From JAUVPB01 sp965223695 (GTDB taxonomy: Bacteria > Actinomycetota > Thermoleophilia > Gaiellales > Gaiellaceae): DNA of 64,000 bases. Under the pieces are notes generated by a model. The model did no database searches and was not told the origin of the DNA. It was given only the letters and a program-made list of their open reading frames with translations. Of this stretch, positions 34,206 to 42,625 are shown one piece after another. The stretch covers positions 434,001 through 498,000 of the forward strand of contig CBDCXJ010000051.1 of NCBI GenBank assembly GCA_965223695.1, given 5' to 3'. The position numbers and the translations under genes are program-made. Numbering within the stretch: position 1 is the stretch's first letter; each line of letters starts with the position of its first letter.

Positions 34206-34381
34206 GGGGCTCCCGGCGATCTCTCCACGAACACAGTCTGCATGAATTCTTTTCCGGGGCGGCGCCTCCCCCTCGGGGAGCCGCCGGCACGGTTGGCGGC
34301 CGTTCAGACGGTCGCTTCCACCGTTCCGTGCGTCGCGGTGGGATCGCGCATCCACGTGGCCGCAATCGTCGGATCAACCAT
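34206..34381 (-). promoter_or_regulatory. 176-nt leader between response regulator and kinase genes
   Basis: If the kinase starts at 34205, the gap is unusually long for such a pair. It contains GC-rich inverted repeats (CTCCCC/GGGGAG near 34270, GCCGCC/GGCGGC near 34280-34303). Next to the regulator stop is a decayed half of the window's palindromic repeat (GGATCAACCATCTAG, about 34371-34385). It could be an untranslated leader or the true N-terminus of the kinase. Confidence 0.3.
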
Positions 34382-35083
34382 CTAGCCGACCCGCTCGCGA
34401 AAGCGATAGCCCACACCGCGTACCGTGAAGATGAACTCTGGCTCACGGGGGTCGGCCTCGAGCTTCTCGCGCAGGTGGCGGATGTGCACGTCGATGGTGC
34501 GGGGATCGCGATAGCTCGAGCTGCCCCAGAGCGCCTCGAGCAGCATCGGGCGCGTCTGCACGCGTCCTGGGTCGGCGGCAAGCGCCCGAAGGATCTCGAA
34601 CTCGGCATAGGTCAGGCTCGCCTCTTCGCCCCGAACCTCGACAGCGCGCCGCGGGACGTCGATGCGGAGGCTGTCGATCTCGATCACCTCGTCGGTCTGC
34701 ACTGCGCTCGCCGAGAGCTGTGCCCGTCTCAACAGCGCTCGCACGCGGCTACGGAACTCCCTGATCGAAAACGGCTTCGTGATGTAGTCATCGGCGCCCA
34801 GCTCGAGGCCGAGCACCTTGTCGACCTCGTCATCGCGGGCGGTGAGCATGATGATCGGGACGATGCTCTCGGCGCGAAGTCGCCTGCACACCTCGAGGCC
34901 GTCGATCTTCGGGAGCATCAGGTCGAGCACCACGAGATCGACCGTTTCGCGGGCAAAACGCTCGAGCGCCTCCTCGCCGTCGCGGGCCTGTACGACCTTA
35001 AATCCCTCTTTCTCGAGCGGGAACGTGAGGAGTCGTTGCACCGACTCCTCATCGTCCACGAGGAGGATCGTTGCTCCGCTCAC
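34382..35083 (-). CDS. OmpR/PhoB-family response regulator
   Basis: A 233-residue two-domain regulator. The receiver has the acidic pocket (LLVDDEES), the phospho-acceptor Asp in VVLDLMLPKIDG, Thr in MLTARDD and Lys in YITKPFS. The C-terminal winged helix (about 135-230) ends with RTIDVHIRHLREKLE and FIFTVRGVGYRF. GTG 35083 (VSGATILLVDDEE) is preceded by AGGCAGGA. A TATAGT -10 lies about 40 nt upstream. It is the first gene of the long minus-strand series and probably controls htrA. Confidence 0.95.
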   Translation of the reverse strand: MSGATILLVDDEESVQRLLTFPLEKEGFKVVQARDGEEALERFARETVDLVVLDLMLPKIDGLEVCRRLRAESIVPIIMLTARDDEVDKVLGLELGADDYITKPFSIREFRSRVRALLRRAQLSASAVQTDEVIEIDSLRIDVPRRAVEVRGEEASLTYAEFEILRALAADPGRVQTRPMLLEALWGSSSYRDPRTIDVHIRHLREKLEADPREPEFIFTVRGVGYRFRERVG

Positions 35084-35124
35084 AGCGCGTCCTGCCTCGC
35101 GCCCGGTGCCCCGGCCATTCGGAC

Positions 35125-35131
35125 TACTATA
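35125..35131. promoter_or_regulatory. Shared symmetric -10 (TACTATA) between M28 and response regulator genes
   Basis: Rightward, TACTAT (35125-35130) lies 12 nt before ATG 35143. Leftward, the same bases give TATAGT (35131-35126), about 42 nt before GTG 35083. Both are good -10 hexamers and overlap by five bases in a 59-nt divergent gap. No clear -35 is seen in either direction. Confidence 0.45.
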
Positions 35132-35142
35132 GCCCGGCTTCA

Positions 35143-36981
35143 ATGCACGCCCCTGATCCGCCCGGCCCATATCGGGCGAGGCGGGGGACGATAGCCCGCC
35201 CGATCAGCGGCCGGCTATACCGCCTCGCCTGGCTCGTCGTTCTGGTGCCGGTCGTAATCCTCGCGCTCAGCGTCACAGAGCCGAGCCCGCTGCCCGAGTC
35301 GCCGCTTCCGGCCAGCTTCAACAGCGACTCGGCGAGGTCGGTCGCCGAGACGTTCTCCTCACTCTTTCCCGACCGTCTCCCGGGGACACCAGCCGCGCAG
35401 CAGGCAGCGGCCTGGGTCGCCGATCAGATGGCCCGTGCTGGGCTGACCGTCGAGCGCGTGCCGTTCCGTGCCGACATCCCGACCGTCGGCGAGCGGGAGT
35501 TGCTCAACGTGGTCGGTTCGCTTCCCCCACGCGAAAGCGGGCGTTCCTCGAAGACCATCATCATCGTTGCCCATCGCGACAACAATGGCATCTCTCCGGG
35601 CACGAACGACAACGCCACGGGCACCGCCGTCCTGCTCCAGATCGCGCGGCAAGTGGGCACCACCGCCCTCGACCACACGCTCGTCTTCGTCTCGCTCGAT
35701 GGCGGGATCTCCGGCAACGCTGGGGCTCGAGCGCTCGCGCGTCAAGGCCGCATTTCTGGGAGCCCGTTCTCGCCGGCTCGAGCGCTCGCCGTCGTCAACC
35801 TCGACGCCCTCGGAACGCTCGGCCAGCCGCGACTCCTGTTCGGCGGCGACGGCTCGGTGTTCGCCTCGCCGGTCCTTGTCGCCACCGCCGATGCGCGGAC
35901 GATGGACGCCACAGGCTCGCGGGCCCGTACGCTCAGCCCGTTTCTGCAGCTGCTCCAGCTCGCTGCTCCGGTGACGACCACAGATGAAGCACCACTCGTC
36001 GACTCCGGCGTCTCGGCGTTAACGGTCACGACCGCGGGTGACGAGCCCGTGGCGGCCGAGCTCAACGGGCCCGGGCAGCTCGATCTCGAGTCGCTGGCGG
36101 CCGCCGGCTCAGCCGCACAGCAGCTGGTGAGCACGCTCGATGGCACCGCCGACGTCGCAAGCGGCACCGACGCATACGTCTACCTGGGCGGGCGGGCACT
36201 ACGCGGGTGGGCGATCGCGCTGGCACTGCTCGTCGCGCTGTTGCCTGCCCTGGCGTCAACAACCGATCTTCTCGCTCGCTGCCGGCGCAGTAAGTTGGCG
36301 ATCGTGCCGGGTCTGCGCAGCGTGCGCACGCGGGCGCTGTTCGTGCTCTGGCTCGCGGGCGTCATCTACCTGCTCGGTGTGCTCGACGTGATTCCGCGTG
36401 GCGCCGCCCATCGGCCGCTCGCACCCGACAGCGCCGCGGCGACCGATTGGGGGGCGGGCGCATTGATCAGCTTCGCCCTGCTCGCTCTGGTCGGGTACGC
36501 ATTCGTGTGGCGCCAGTTCCGTCGCGGGCAGGACGCCGACGATGGCGCGGCCCTGGCCGGACACGCCGCGGCGATGATCTCGCTTTGTCTCGTCGCGCTC
36601 GCGACCGCGATCGTGAACCCATTCGCGCTCATCTTTCTTCTCCCCTCGCTCCACGCATGGCTATGGCTCCCGCACCTGCGCGATCGGGCGCCACTGTTTC
36701 AGCTCGCAACGTTTGTCCTGGGCCTCCTCGGGCCTGCGTTCTTCGTTGGATCGCTCGCGGCGCGTTTCGGGATCGGCTTCGACGCACCGTGGTACGCCCT
36801 GACGCTCGTGGCCGGAGAGGTGATCTCGGTGCCGCTGGTGCTTCTCGCCGCCGTCTGGCTCGGATGCGCGCTGCAGATCGGCGCGATCGTGCTCGGGCGC
36901 TACTCGACGTATTCCGACAGCGCCATGATGGGCGCGGGTCGCACGGGCCGCTCGGGCGCTTTCTTCCGTCGCGAGCGCTAG
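35143..36981 (+). CDS. M28-peptidase-like membrane protein with a degenerate metal site
   Basis: A 612-residue protein with an N-terminal membrane helix (about 27-44), an extracytoplasmic M28 aminopeptidase-like domain (about 60-340) and about seven C-terminal helices. The first ligands look intact (VAHRDNN, His144/Asp146; GTNDNATG, Asp156). However, the catalytic Glu-Glu pair is replaced by DGG (residues 186-188), and no SDHxPF-type His is seen near the domain end. It may be a pseudoenzyme or bind one metal. ATG 35143 was chosen over a frame beginning inside the divergent regulator gene. Confidence 0.8.
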   Translation: MHAPDPPGPYRARRGTIARPISGRLYRLAWLVVLVPVVILALSVTEPSPLPESPLPASFNSDSARSVAETFSSLFPDRLPGTPAAQQAAAWVADQMARAGLTVERVPFRADIPTVGERELLNVVGSLPPRESGRSSKTIIIVAHRDNNGISPGTNDNATGTAVLLQIARQVGTTALDHTLVFVSLDGGISGNAGARALARQGRISGSPFSPARALAVVNLDALGTLGQPRLLFGGDGSVFASPVLVATADARTMDATGSRARTLSPFLQLLQLAAPVTTTDEAPLVDSGVSALTVTTAGDEPVAAELNGPGQLDLESLAAAGSAAQQLVSTLDGTADVASGTDAYVYLGGRALRGWAIALALLVALLPALASTTDLLARCRRSKLAIVPGLRSVRTRALFVLWLAGVIYLLGVLDVIPRGAAHRPLAPDSAAATDWGAGALISFALLALVGYAFVWRQFRRGQDADDGAALAGHAAAMISLCLVALATAIVNPFALIFLLPSLHAWLWLPHLRDRAPLFQLATFVLGLLGPAFFVGSLAARFGIGFDAPWYALTLVAGEVISVPLVLLAAVWLGCALQIGAIVLGRYSTYSDSAMMGAGRTGRSGAFFRRER

Positions 36982-36987
36982 GGGGTT

Positions 36988-38190
36988 CTACGCCAGAGGC
37001 AGGAAGCTGACCTCGGCCCCCGCCTCGACGGCACCCTCGCCGCGGCCGATATGCACGAGCGCGTTTGCCCGGGCCGCGCCGACGATCATGTGAGACTCCT
37101 GCGCAGTGGCAGGCGTCAGCTCTCGGGGCCGTGTCGAAGAGCTCGCGTGAGCGCGGACGAACTGCTCACGGGCCTGCAGCCGCGTCACGCTCGTCAGCAA
37201 GACCCCCGATTCGAAGCGCGGAAGCACATGCGTTAGGCCGAGAAGAGCTCGTACCGCCGGACGCACGAGCAGCTCGAAGCACACGAGCGCCGAGACCGGG
37301 TTGCCGGGCAGGTTGAAGATCTGGTGCTTCTTGCGGACACCGAAGGTCACCGGCTTCCCCGGCTTGATGGCGACGCCGTGGAAGCGCTCTTTGACGCCGA
37401 GGCGCTGCTGGACGTCGCGGACCAGGTCGTGCGGCCCGACCGAGGCGCCGCCTGAGGTCACGACCATGTCGAAGCCAAGCAACGCACGCTCGAGGGTGCG
37501 CTCGTGCTCGTCGACGTCATCCGGCACAACTCCAAGCTGTGCGGGAATCGCGCCCGCGTCGGCGAGCTGAGCGGCCAGCATCAGCCCGTTCGACTCGTAC
37601 AGCTCGCCGGGCTCGAGCGGCTCGCCTGGTGATCTGAGCTCGGAGCCGGTCACGACGATTCCCACGCGTGGGCGCTTGCTGCACTGCACCTCGGTCAGTC
37701 CGCAGGCGGCCAGTGCCGCCACCTGCGCCGGGCCGATCTCCGTGCCGGCACGTAGGACGACATCGTTCGAGGCGATGTCGGCGCCGCGCGGCCTGATGTG
37801 CTCGCCCGCCTCGGGCGCGACCTCAACGACGATGGAGTCGCCGCGGCGCGTCGAGTTCTCGATCGGGACAACGCTGTCGGCTCCAGCGGGAACGACGCCA
37901 CCTGTCGAGATCGCTACCGCCGTCTGTGACTCGACGGCTGCGGCAGCCGGAGCGCCTGCCGCCGACTCGCCAGCGAGCGCCAGCGTCGAGCCGGCCGTCG
38001 AGCCGGACGCGCACACCGCAAAACCGTCCATGGCCGAGCTCGTGAACGGCGGCAAGTCGGTTGCGGCGCGAGCGTCGTCGGCAAGTGCGCGGCCCGCGGC
38101 ACGCTCGATCGGGACGCGCTCGGCAGAGGTTGCCGAGATCGCCTCGGCGACGAGCGTCTGGGCCTCCTCGAGCGAGATCATGTCTGACAT
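36988..38190 (-). CDS. moeA: Molybdopterin molybdenumtransferase
   Basis: A 400-residue enzyme that inserts molybdate into adenylated molybdopterin. Landmarks are LPPFTSSAMDGFAV, STGGVVPAGADSVVPIE, the RPRGADI segment, VGIVVTGSEL, VVTSGGASVGPHDLV and FNLPGNPVSALVCFE. Domain order and length are normal. It converges with the M28-like gene with 6 nt between stops. The ATG at 38190 or an ATG three codons later could start translation. Confidence 0.95.
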   Translation of the reverse strand: MSDMISLEEAQTLVAEAISATSAERVPIERAAGRALADDARAATDLPPFTSSAMDGFAVCASGSTAGSTLALAGESAAGAPAAAAVESQTAVAISTGGVVPAGADSVVPIENSTRRGDSIVVEVAPEAGEHIRPRGADIASNDVVLRAGTEIGPAQVAALAACGLTEVQCSKRPRVGIVVTGSELRSPGEPLEPGELYESNGLMLAAQLADAGAIPAQLGVVPDDVDEHERTLERALLGFDMVVTSGGASVGPHDLVRDVQQRLGVKERFHGVAIKPGKPVTFGVRKKHQIFNLPGNPVSALVCFELLVRPAVRALLGLTHVLPRFESGVLLTSVTRLQAREQFVRAHASSSTRPRELTPATAQESHMIVGAARANALVHIGRGEGAVEAGAEVSFLPLA

Positions 38191-38226
38191 AGGCGCATAC
38201 CGTAGCGCCGGGTGGCGGCTAGGTGG

Positions 38227-38420
38227 TTAGGCCGGGGGTGGGTCGGGCGCCGGACCGTCTGCAGGCGAGGCGGGTGGGGCCGGCTCGGCGGGCGGTGGCG
38301 CCGGAGCGGGCGCAGCCGGTGGCGGCTCGGGAGCCGGGCCCGGCGTCGGGTCGGCCCCCGGCGGCTCGGCGGGCGGCGTGTCGGGCGTCGGGTCGGGTCC
38401 GTCGCCTGGCTTCTTCGTTG
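38227..38420 (-). repeat. Low-complexity Pro/Ala/Asp-rich tail of the PBP
   Basis: The last 60 or so codons encode runs such as PAPEPPPAAPAPAPPPAEP. Such tails are common on actinobacterial penicillin-binding proteins and probably span the cell wall. The low sequence complexity makes length changes between relatives likely. Confidence 0.7.
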
Positions 38421-40590
38421 TCGCCTCGTCTTCGGTCGACTCGTCGTCCGTCGTCGCGCCATAGAAAGCCCATTGCCCCTTCCATGGCCGCCAGTTCGGC
38501 GCGCCCTTCGGCGGAGCAAACGCCACCGCAGCAACTCCATTCAGGGCCTGCGTCATGAAGGTGCCCCAGATCTGAGCTGGGAACGAGCCGCCCGCGACGT
38601 TCATGCCGTGGACGCCAAGCATGCGCCGGTTCGTCGACTTCGGATAGCCAACCCAGACAGCGGTCGCAAGGCGTGGCGTGTAGCCCGTGAACCAGGCATC
38701 TGTGTGATCGTCGGTCGTACCGGTCTTGCCGGCGGCTCGCCACCCGTTCGGGAGCTGGGCGTTGGTACCGGTGCCCCCGAGCACGTTTTGCTGGAGGATG
38801 CGTGTCGTCTCGGCCGCGACCCAGTCGGGGATCACCCGCTTCGCCTCGGGCTTGCGAGAGCTCAGATTCTTGTCGATCTGGCCGTTGGCGAAGGTGACGC
38901 GAGTGACCGCGCGCGGGCGCAGGTAGCTGCCGCCGGCCGCGAGCGTCGCGTAGGCCGAGGCCATCTCGAGCACCGTGACGCCGTTCGAGCCGAGACCAAT
39001 CGATGCGACCGGCTTGAGGTCGGAGCGATTCACGCCCATGTTCCGGGCCAGCTTGGCGACGCGGTCGGGGCCGACATCGAGGGTCAATCGCGCATAGACG
39101 GAGTTGTCTGAACGGAGCGTCGCACGCGTGAGCGAGATCGTGCCGACGTAGGAGTTGTCATAGGTCTTCGGCGCCCAGACCTCTCCACCCGGGACCGGCT
39201 GCCAGCGGAAGGGCGCCGACACGTAGTTGGTGGTGTCCGGGTTGGCGCCCCGTCGAATCGCCTCGACGAGAACGAACGTCTTGAAGGAGGAGCCGGCCTG
39301 CCGCTGCCCCTGCGTCGCGTAGTTGAACTCGCCGCGCGGCACGCCTTTCTGGGCCTGCGCCATCGCGCCGATGTTGCCGTTGCGCGGATCGACTGCGACG
39401 ATGGCAGCCGCCGGGTCGCCCGGCCGGTCGAGGTGCTGCAGGATCGCTTTCTCGGCCTTGTCTTGCAGGCTCTTGCCGATCGTCGTGCGCACAATGAGGC
39501 CGCCGTTCCGGACGACGTTCGTGCCGTACTCGCGAACGAGCTCGTCGAGGACGAACGTGAAGAAGAGCGGCTGGCGCTGCGCTGCGGTGAAGATCTTCCC
39601 CGGTTTGAGGCTGACCTCGGCAGCGCTGGCCTTCTGGAAGCGCTCGTGGCTAATCTCACCCGTATCCCGCATCGCCCGCAGCACGGCGTTGCGGCGGGCC
39701 ACGGCGGCCCGCGGCTGCTCGAACGGGTCGAAGGCCGACGGCGCCTGCGGCAACCCGGCCACGAGCGCCGCCTCTGCGAGTGTCAGGTCCTTGGCGTCCT
39801 TGGAGAAGTACGTCTGCGCGGCCGCCTGCACGCCGTACGCGCGATGGCCGTAGTAGACGGTGTTGAGGTACTCCTGAAGGATCCTGTCCTTCTCCCAGGC
39901 CTCGTCGAGCTTGAGGGCCAGGCAGGCTTCCTTGACCTTGCGGTTGAACGTTCGCTCGCTGTCGACGCCGACGAAGAGATTTCGCACGAGCTGCTGCGTC
40001 AGCGTTGAGCCACCCTGCTGAATCGAGCCCGCTTCGACGTTCGAGATCGCGGCCCGGACGATCCCTTCGTAGTCGATCCCCGGGTGGTCGTAGAAGCGCT
40101 TGTCCTCGATCGAGACCGTCGCCGTGGGAATCCACTGGGACATGGCCGACATGCCGACGACCTGACGGTTTTGGTCGGCTGCGACAACGCCGAGTAGCTG
40201 GTCATCCTTGTCGAGAATGCGCGAGTTCTGCCCCAGCGTGTTGACAATCTGGATCGAATCGAGTGAGCAGCTCGAGCGGAACGCCGACGCCGCGGCGAAC
40301 GCGCCGAGCACGGCGGCCGCGATCAGCCCGATCACAACGACGATCGCGACCAGTACTGCGACGCGGCGCACAGTGCGAGAACGCCGACGCCGGGTAAGCC
40401 GGCGCCGGCGGGCGTTGGAGTAGGCCGGAAGCACCGGCCACTGCTTGTTCCCCCGCCTGCGTGGCCCACCGTTCTTGGGACCGTCCCTGCGCGGACCGTT
40501 CCCGTCGCCGCCGCCGCGGCCGGGCGGGTGCTGTCGGTGCGGTCCGCTCAAAGTCTCACAAGGGTAGACACCGTTGGCCCAGGGCGACAC
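38227..40590 (-). CDS. Class A penicillin-binding protein (glycosyltransferase-transpeptidase)
   Basis: A 787-residue bifunctional peptidoglycan synthase. It has a basic Gly/Arg/Pro-rich cytoplasmic N-terminus and a membrane helix (AVLVAIVVVIGLIAAAVLGAF). The GT51 domain shows SIEDKRFYDHPGID, GGSTLTQQLVRNLF and DRILQEYLNTVYYG. The transpeptidase has GSSFK, SDNS and KTGT motifs. A Pro/Ala-rich tail of about 60 residues (38227-38420) ends the protein. The exact start is uncertain: GTG 40590 gives the longest form, and TTG 40551 is possible. Confidence 0.93.
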   Translation of the reverse strand: MSPWANGVYPCETLSGPHRQHPPGRGGGDGNGPRRDGPKNGGPRRRGNKQWPVLPAYSNARRRRLTRRRRSRTVRRVAVLVAIVVVIGLIAAAVLGAFAAASAFRSSCSLDSIQIVNTLGQNSRILDKDDQLLGVVAADQNRQVVGMSAMSQWIPTATVSIEDKRFYDHPGIDYEGIVRAAISNVEAGSIQQGGSTLTQQLVRNLFVGVDSERTFNRKVKEACLALKLDEAWEKDRILQEYLNTVYYGHRAYGVQAAAQTYFSKDAKDLTLAEAALVAGLPQAPSAFDPFEQPRAAVARRNAVLRAMRDTGEISHERFQKASAAEVSLKPGKIFTAAQRQPLFFTFVLDELVREYGTNVVRNGGLIVRTTIGKSLQDKAEKAILQHLDRPGDPAAAIVAVDPRNGNIGAMAQAQKGVPRGEFNYATQGQRQAGSSFKTFVLVEAIRRGANPDTTNYVSAPFRWQPVPGGEVWAPKTYDNSYVGTISLTRATLRSDNSVYARLTLDVGPDRVAKLARNMGVNRSDLKPVASIGLGSNGVTVLEMASAYATLAAGGSYLRPRAVTRVTFANGQIDKNLSSRKPEAKRVIPDWVAAETTRILQQNVLGGTGTNAQLPNGWRAAGKTGTTDDHTDAWFTGYTPRLATAVWVGYPKSTNRRMLGVHGMNVAGGSFPAQIWGTFMTQALNGVAAVAFAPPKGAPNWRPWKGQWAFYGATTDDESTEDEATTKKPGDGPDPTPDTPPAEPPGADPTPGPAPEPPPAAPAPAPPPAEPAPPASPADGPAPDPPPA

Positions 40591-40632
40591 GCTTGTCCAG
40601 CTGTCGCCAGCTGGCGTCGCCTGTGGTCGCTC

Positions 40633-41040
40633 TTAGCTGAACGGCAGCGGTTTCCTGCCTGCGAAGCCTGCGTTCTCCTCGTGCCAGTAGCCAATCGTGT
40701 CCTCGCCCAGCTGCCAGCAGAGGAGCACCGAGTCACCGCTGTCTGGATGGACCGCCGGGAAGTCGAGCAGGCCCGTGTCGACGTCTTTGACGAGCGCGCC
40801 GAGCTGCTCTATCGCGTCGATCGCCTGCATCAGCTCCGTGCGCAACTCGGCAGCACGGTCCGCGTCGTCGCGCGACATGCCGTGCGACGCGCTCGACCCG
40901 TTCGTGCGAACCGTGCCGGCCAGTCGCGACGCCGGCTGCTCCACCTCGAGCAACGCGGCACGGACGTCTACCATCCGGCGGGCGTGTCGCTCGACCTCTG
41001 GGAGCGCGGCGAGCGCCTCTTCCACGGTGAAGCTCCTCAC
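40633..41040 (-). CDS. DUF2203 family protein
   Basis: A 135-residue soluble protein with the DUF2203 pattern: FTVEEALAALPEV at the N-terminus, a helical middle rich in Glu and Arg, and the diagnostic end VKDVDTGLLDFPAV...VLLCWQLGEDTIGYWHEENAGFAGRKPL. The function is unknown. It is divergent from the lipoprotein gene with 30 nt between starts, and 42 nt upstream of the PBP gene on the same strand. Confidence 0.9.
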   Translation of the reverse strand: MRSFTVEEALAALPEVERHARRMVDVRAALLEVEQPASRLAGTVRTNGSSASHGMSRDDADRAAELRTELMQAIDAIEQLGALVKDVDTGLLDFPAVHPDSGDSVLLCWQLGEDTIGYWHEENAGFAGRKPLPFS

Positions 41041-41070
41041 ACTCTCGCCCCGCCTGCTTGGATACAGCCA

Positions 41071-41967
41071 ATGCGACGCACTGCCATCTCGGCGACTCTA
41101 GCGTGCGCCCTCGGCCTCGTTCTGCTCAGCGCCTGCGGCGAGCGAGAGGAGCCAGTCGGGGCCCTGCCGCCTGACCTGCCGGCCACGGTTCAAGGGGCGG
41201 GCGAGGCGCCGTTCGTCGGCGAGACCGTCCCGACGCGGATCGTCGCTCTCGATGACGGAATCGCTGCAACCGCGTTCGAGCTCGGTGTCAACGTCGTCGG
41301 TGCGCCAACCGGGGTCGTCGACCCCGCGATCGAGCTGGTCTCGAGTCCGACGGGTGACATCGACCTCGCTGCAGTACGCGCGCTCGAGCCCGACCTCATC
41401 CTCGCGACTCCGCGCAGCGACCCGGAAACGGTGGCTGCCCTCGCCGAGAACCCCGGCTCGCCGATCTACACCGGGCCCGATGCGACCGCCGAGGATCTCG
41501 TTCAGATCGCCTACGAGCTCGCCATCCTCCTCGGAGATCCAGTACTCGCCCGCGAGGCGTCGGCCGAGTTCAAGAGCGAGCTCGACGCCGCCTCGGCCCT
41601 TGCTGCCGACCGGCCGCCGGTTCGTGTCTTCATCGACACTGGATTCCGCATCCCGCCTGATCCGAGCTCGTTGTTCTTCGATCTGCTCGAGCGGGCCGGC
41701 GGGCTCTTCGTGCCCGAAGATGCGACGCGCGGAAACTCGATCGAGCCCGAAGAGCTTGCAGCAGCCGCGCCCGAGGTCTACCTGGCAACCGTCGAGAGTC
41801 ACGTGAGCCTCGCCTCGCTCAGCGCCGACGAGAGCCTCGCGACGTTGCCAGCCGTTCTCAGCGAGCGCGTGGTCATCATCGACCGCGAGATCTTCGGCGT
41901 CAGTGGGCCGGACCTGATCGCGACAGTTATCGAGCTGGCCGAGATCTTGCATCCCGATCTCGCCTGA
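41071..41967 (+). CDS. Substrate-binding lipoprotein (FecB/BtuF-like)
   Basis: A 298-residue lipoprotein. The signal peptide ends in the lipobox LLSAC with Cys22. The mature part has the two-lobed periplasmic-binding layout of metal-siderophore and cobalamin receptors: PTRIVALDDGIAATAFELGVNVVG, DLAAVRALEPDLILAT, GDPVLAREASAEFKSEL and ERVVIIDREIFGVSGPDLI. No ABC permease or ATPase is adjacent. ATG 41071 follows no Shine-Dalgarno sequence. The ligand cannot be named from sequence alone. Confidence 0.82.
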   Translation: MRRTAISATLACALGLVLLSACGEREEPVGALPPDLPATVQGAGEAPFVGETVPTRIVALDDGIAATAFELGVNVVGAPTGVVDPAIELVSSPTGDIDLAAVRALEPDLILATPRSDPETVAALAENPGSPIYTGPDATAEDLVQIAYELAILLGDPVLAREASAEFKSELDAASALAADRPPVRVFIDTGFRIPPDPSSLFFDLLERAGGLFVPEDATRGNSIEPEELAAAAPEVYLATVESHVSLASLSADESLATLPAVLSERVVIIDREIFGVSGPDLIATVIELAEILHPDLA

Positions 41968-41971
41968 CACG

Positions 41972-42625
41972 GTGGCGCGGATGCAGCTCGTCGCAGGGCT
42001 CGAGGCGGTGACCGTCGATGGGTACGGCACCCTCGTCGAGCTCGCCGACCCGGTCGGGGCGCTGCAGGCTGCCCTCGAGCACGCAGGGCATCATGCGGAA
42101 GGAGACCGGGTGCGTGACGCCTTCCACGCAGAGGTGCGCTACTACCGACCGCGCTCGCACGAGGGCTCAGACAAAGCCAGTCTCGCCCGGCTTCGCCATG
42201 ACTGCGTCGCCGTATTCCTCGAGGAGCTCGGCGTTTCGCTCGAGCCCGACTCGTTCGTCGAGGCTTTCATGGAAGCCCTCGACTTCGGGCTCGTCCCCGG
42301 CGCTAGCGCGGCACTCGAAGAGCTTCGAGCGGCCGGCCTGAGGCTCGCATGTGTCGCCAACTGGGACGTTGGTCTACATGCGGAGCTCGAACGGCTCGAC
42401 GTCAGCGAGTGCTTCGACGTGATCTTGACCTCTGCCGACGTCGGGTCGGCCAAGCCGGCTCCGCTCATCTTCGAGCGGGCCCTGACGGCGCTCGACGTTG
42501 CCGCCGACCGCGCGCTGCATATCGGTGACGAGGCCGTCGACGAACAGGGCGCCGCGGCGGCGGGCATGCACTTCGAGCCCGTGCCGATCTCGACACTGCC
42601 AGCACGGCTGGGTCTGGCGTCGTGA
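41972..42625 (+). CDS. HAD-superfamily hydrolase (haloacid dehalogenase-like)
   Basis: A 217-residue HAD-fold protein with a helical cap. Motif I is VDGYGTL: the nucleophile Asp is present, but the second Asp of phosphatases is Tyr, as in L-2-haloacid dehalogenases. Motif II is in CVANWD, motif III the Lys of SAKPAP, and motif IV HIGDEAVDE. A dehalogenase or a REG-2-like hydrolase are both possible. GTG 41972 or ATG 41981 could be the start. Its stop overlaps the CPBP gene (GTGA). Confidence 0.8.
   Translation: MARMQLVAGLEAVTVDGYGTLVELADPVGALQAALEHAGHHAEGDRVRDAFHAEVRYYRPRSHEGSDKASLARLRHDCVAVFLEELGVSLEPDSFVEAFMEALDFGLVPGASAALEELRAAGLRLACVANWDVGLHAELERLDVSECFDVILTSADVGSAKPAPLIFERALTALDVAADRALHIGDEAVDEQGAAAAGMHFEPVPISTLPARLGLAS

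Noticed and set aside
38227..38420. Tandem-repeat-like DNA resembling a CRISPR or minisatellite
   Set aside because: It encodes the Pro/Ala tail of the PBP in frame. The repeats are irregular, with no spacer structure.
41806..41813. TCACGTGA as a third parS site
   Set aside because: Only the central 8 bases match; the flanks lack the T and A arms seen at 32707 and 32756.
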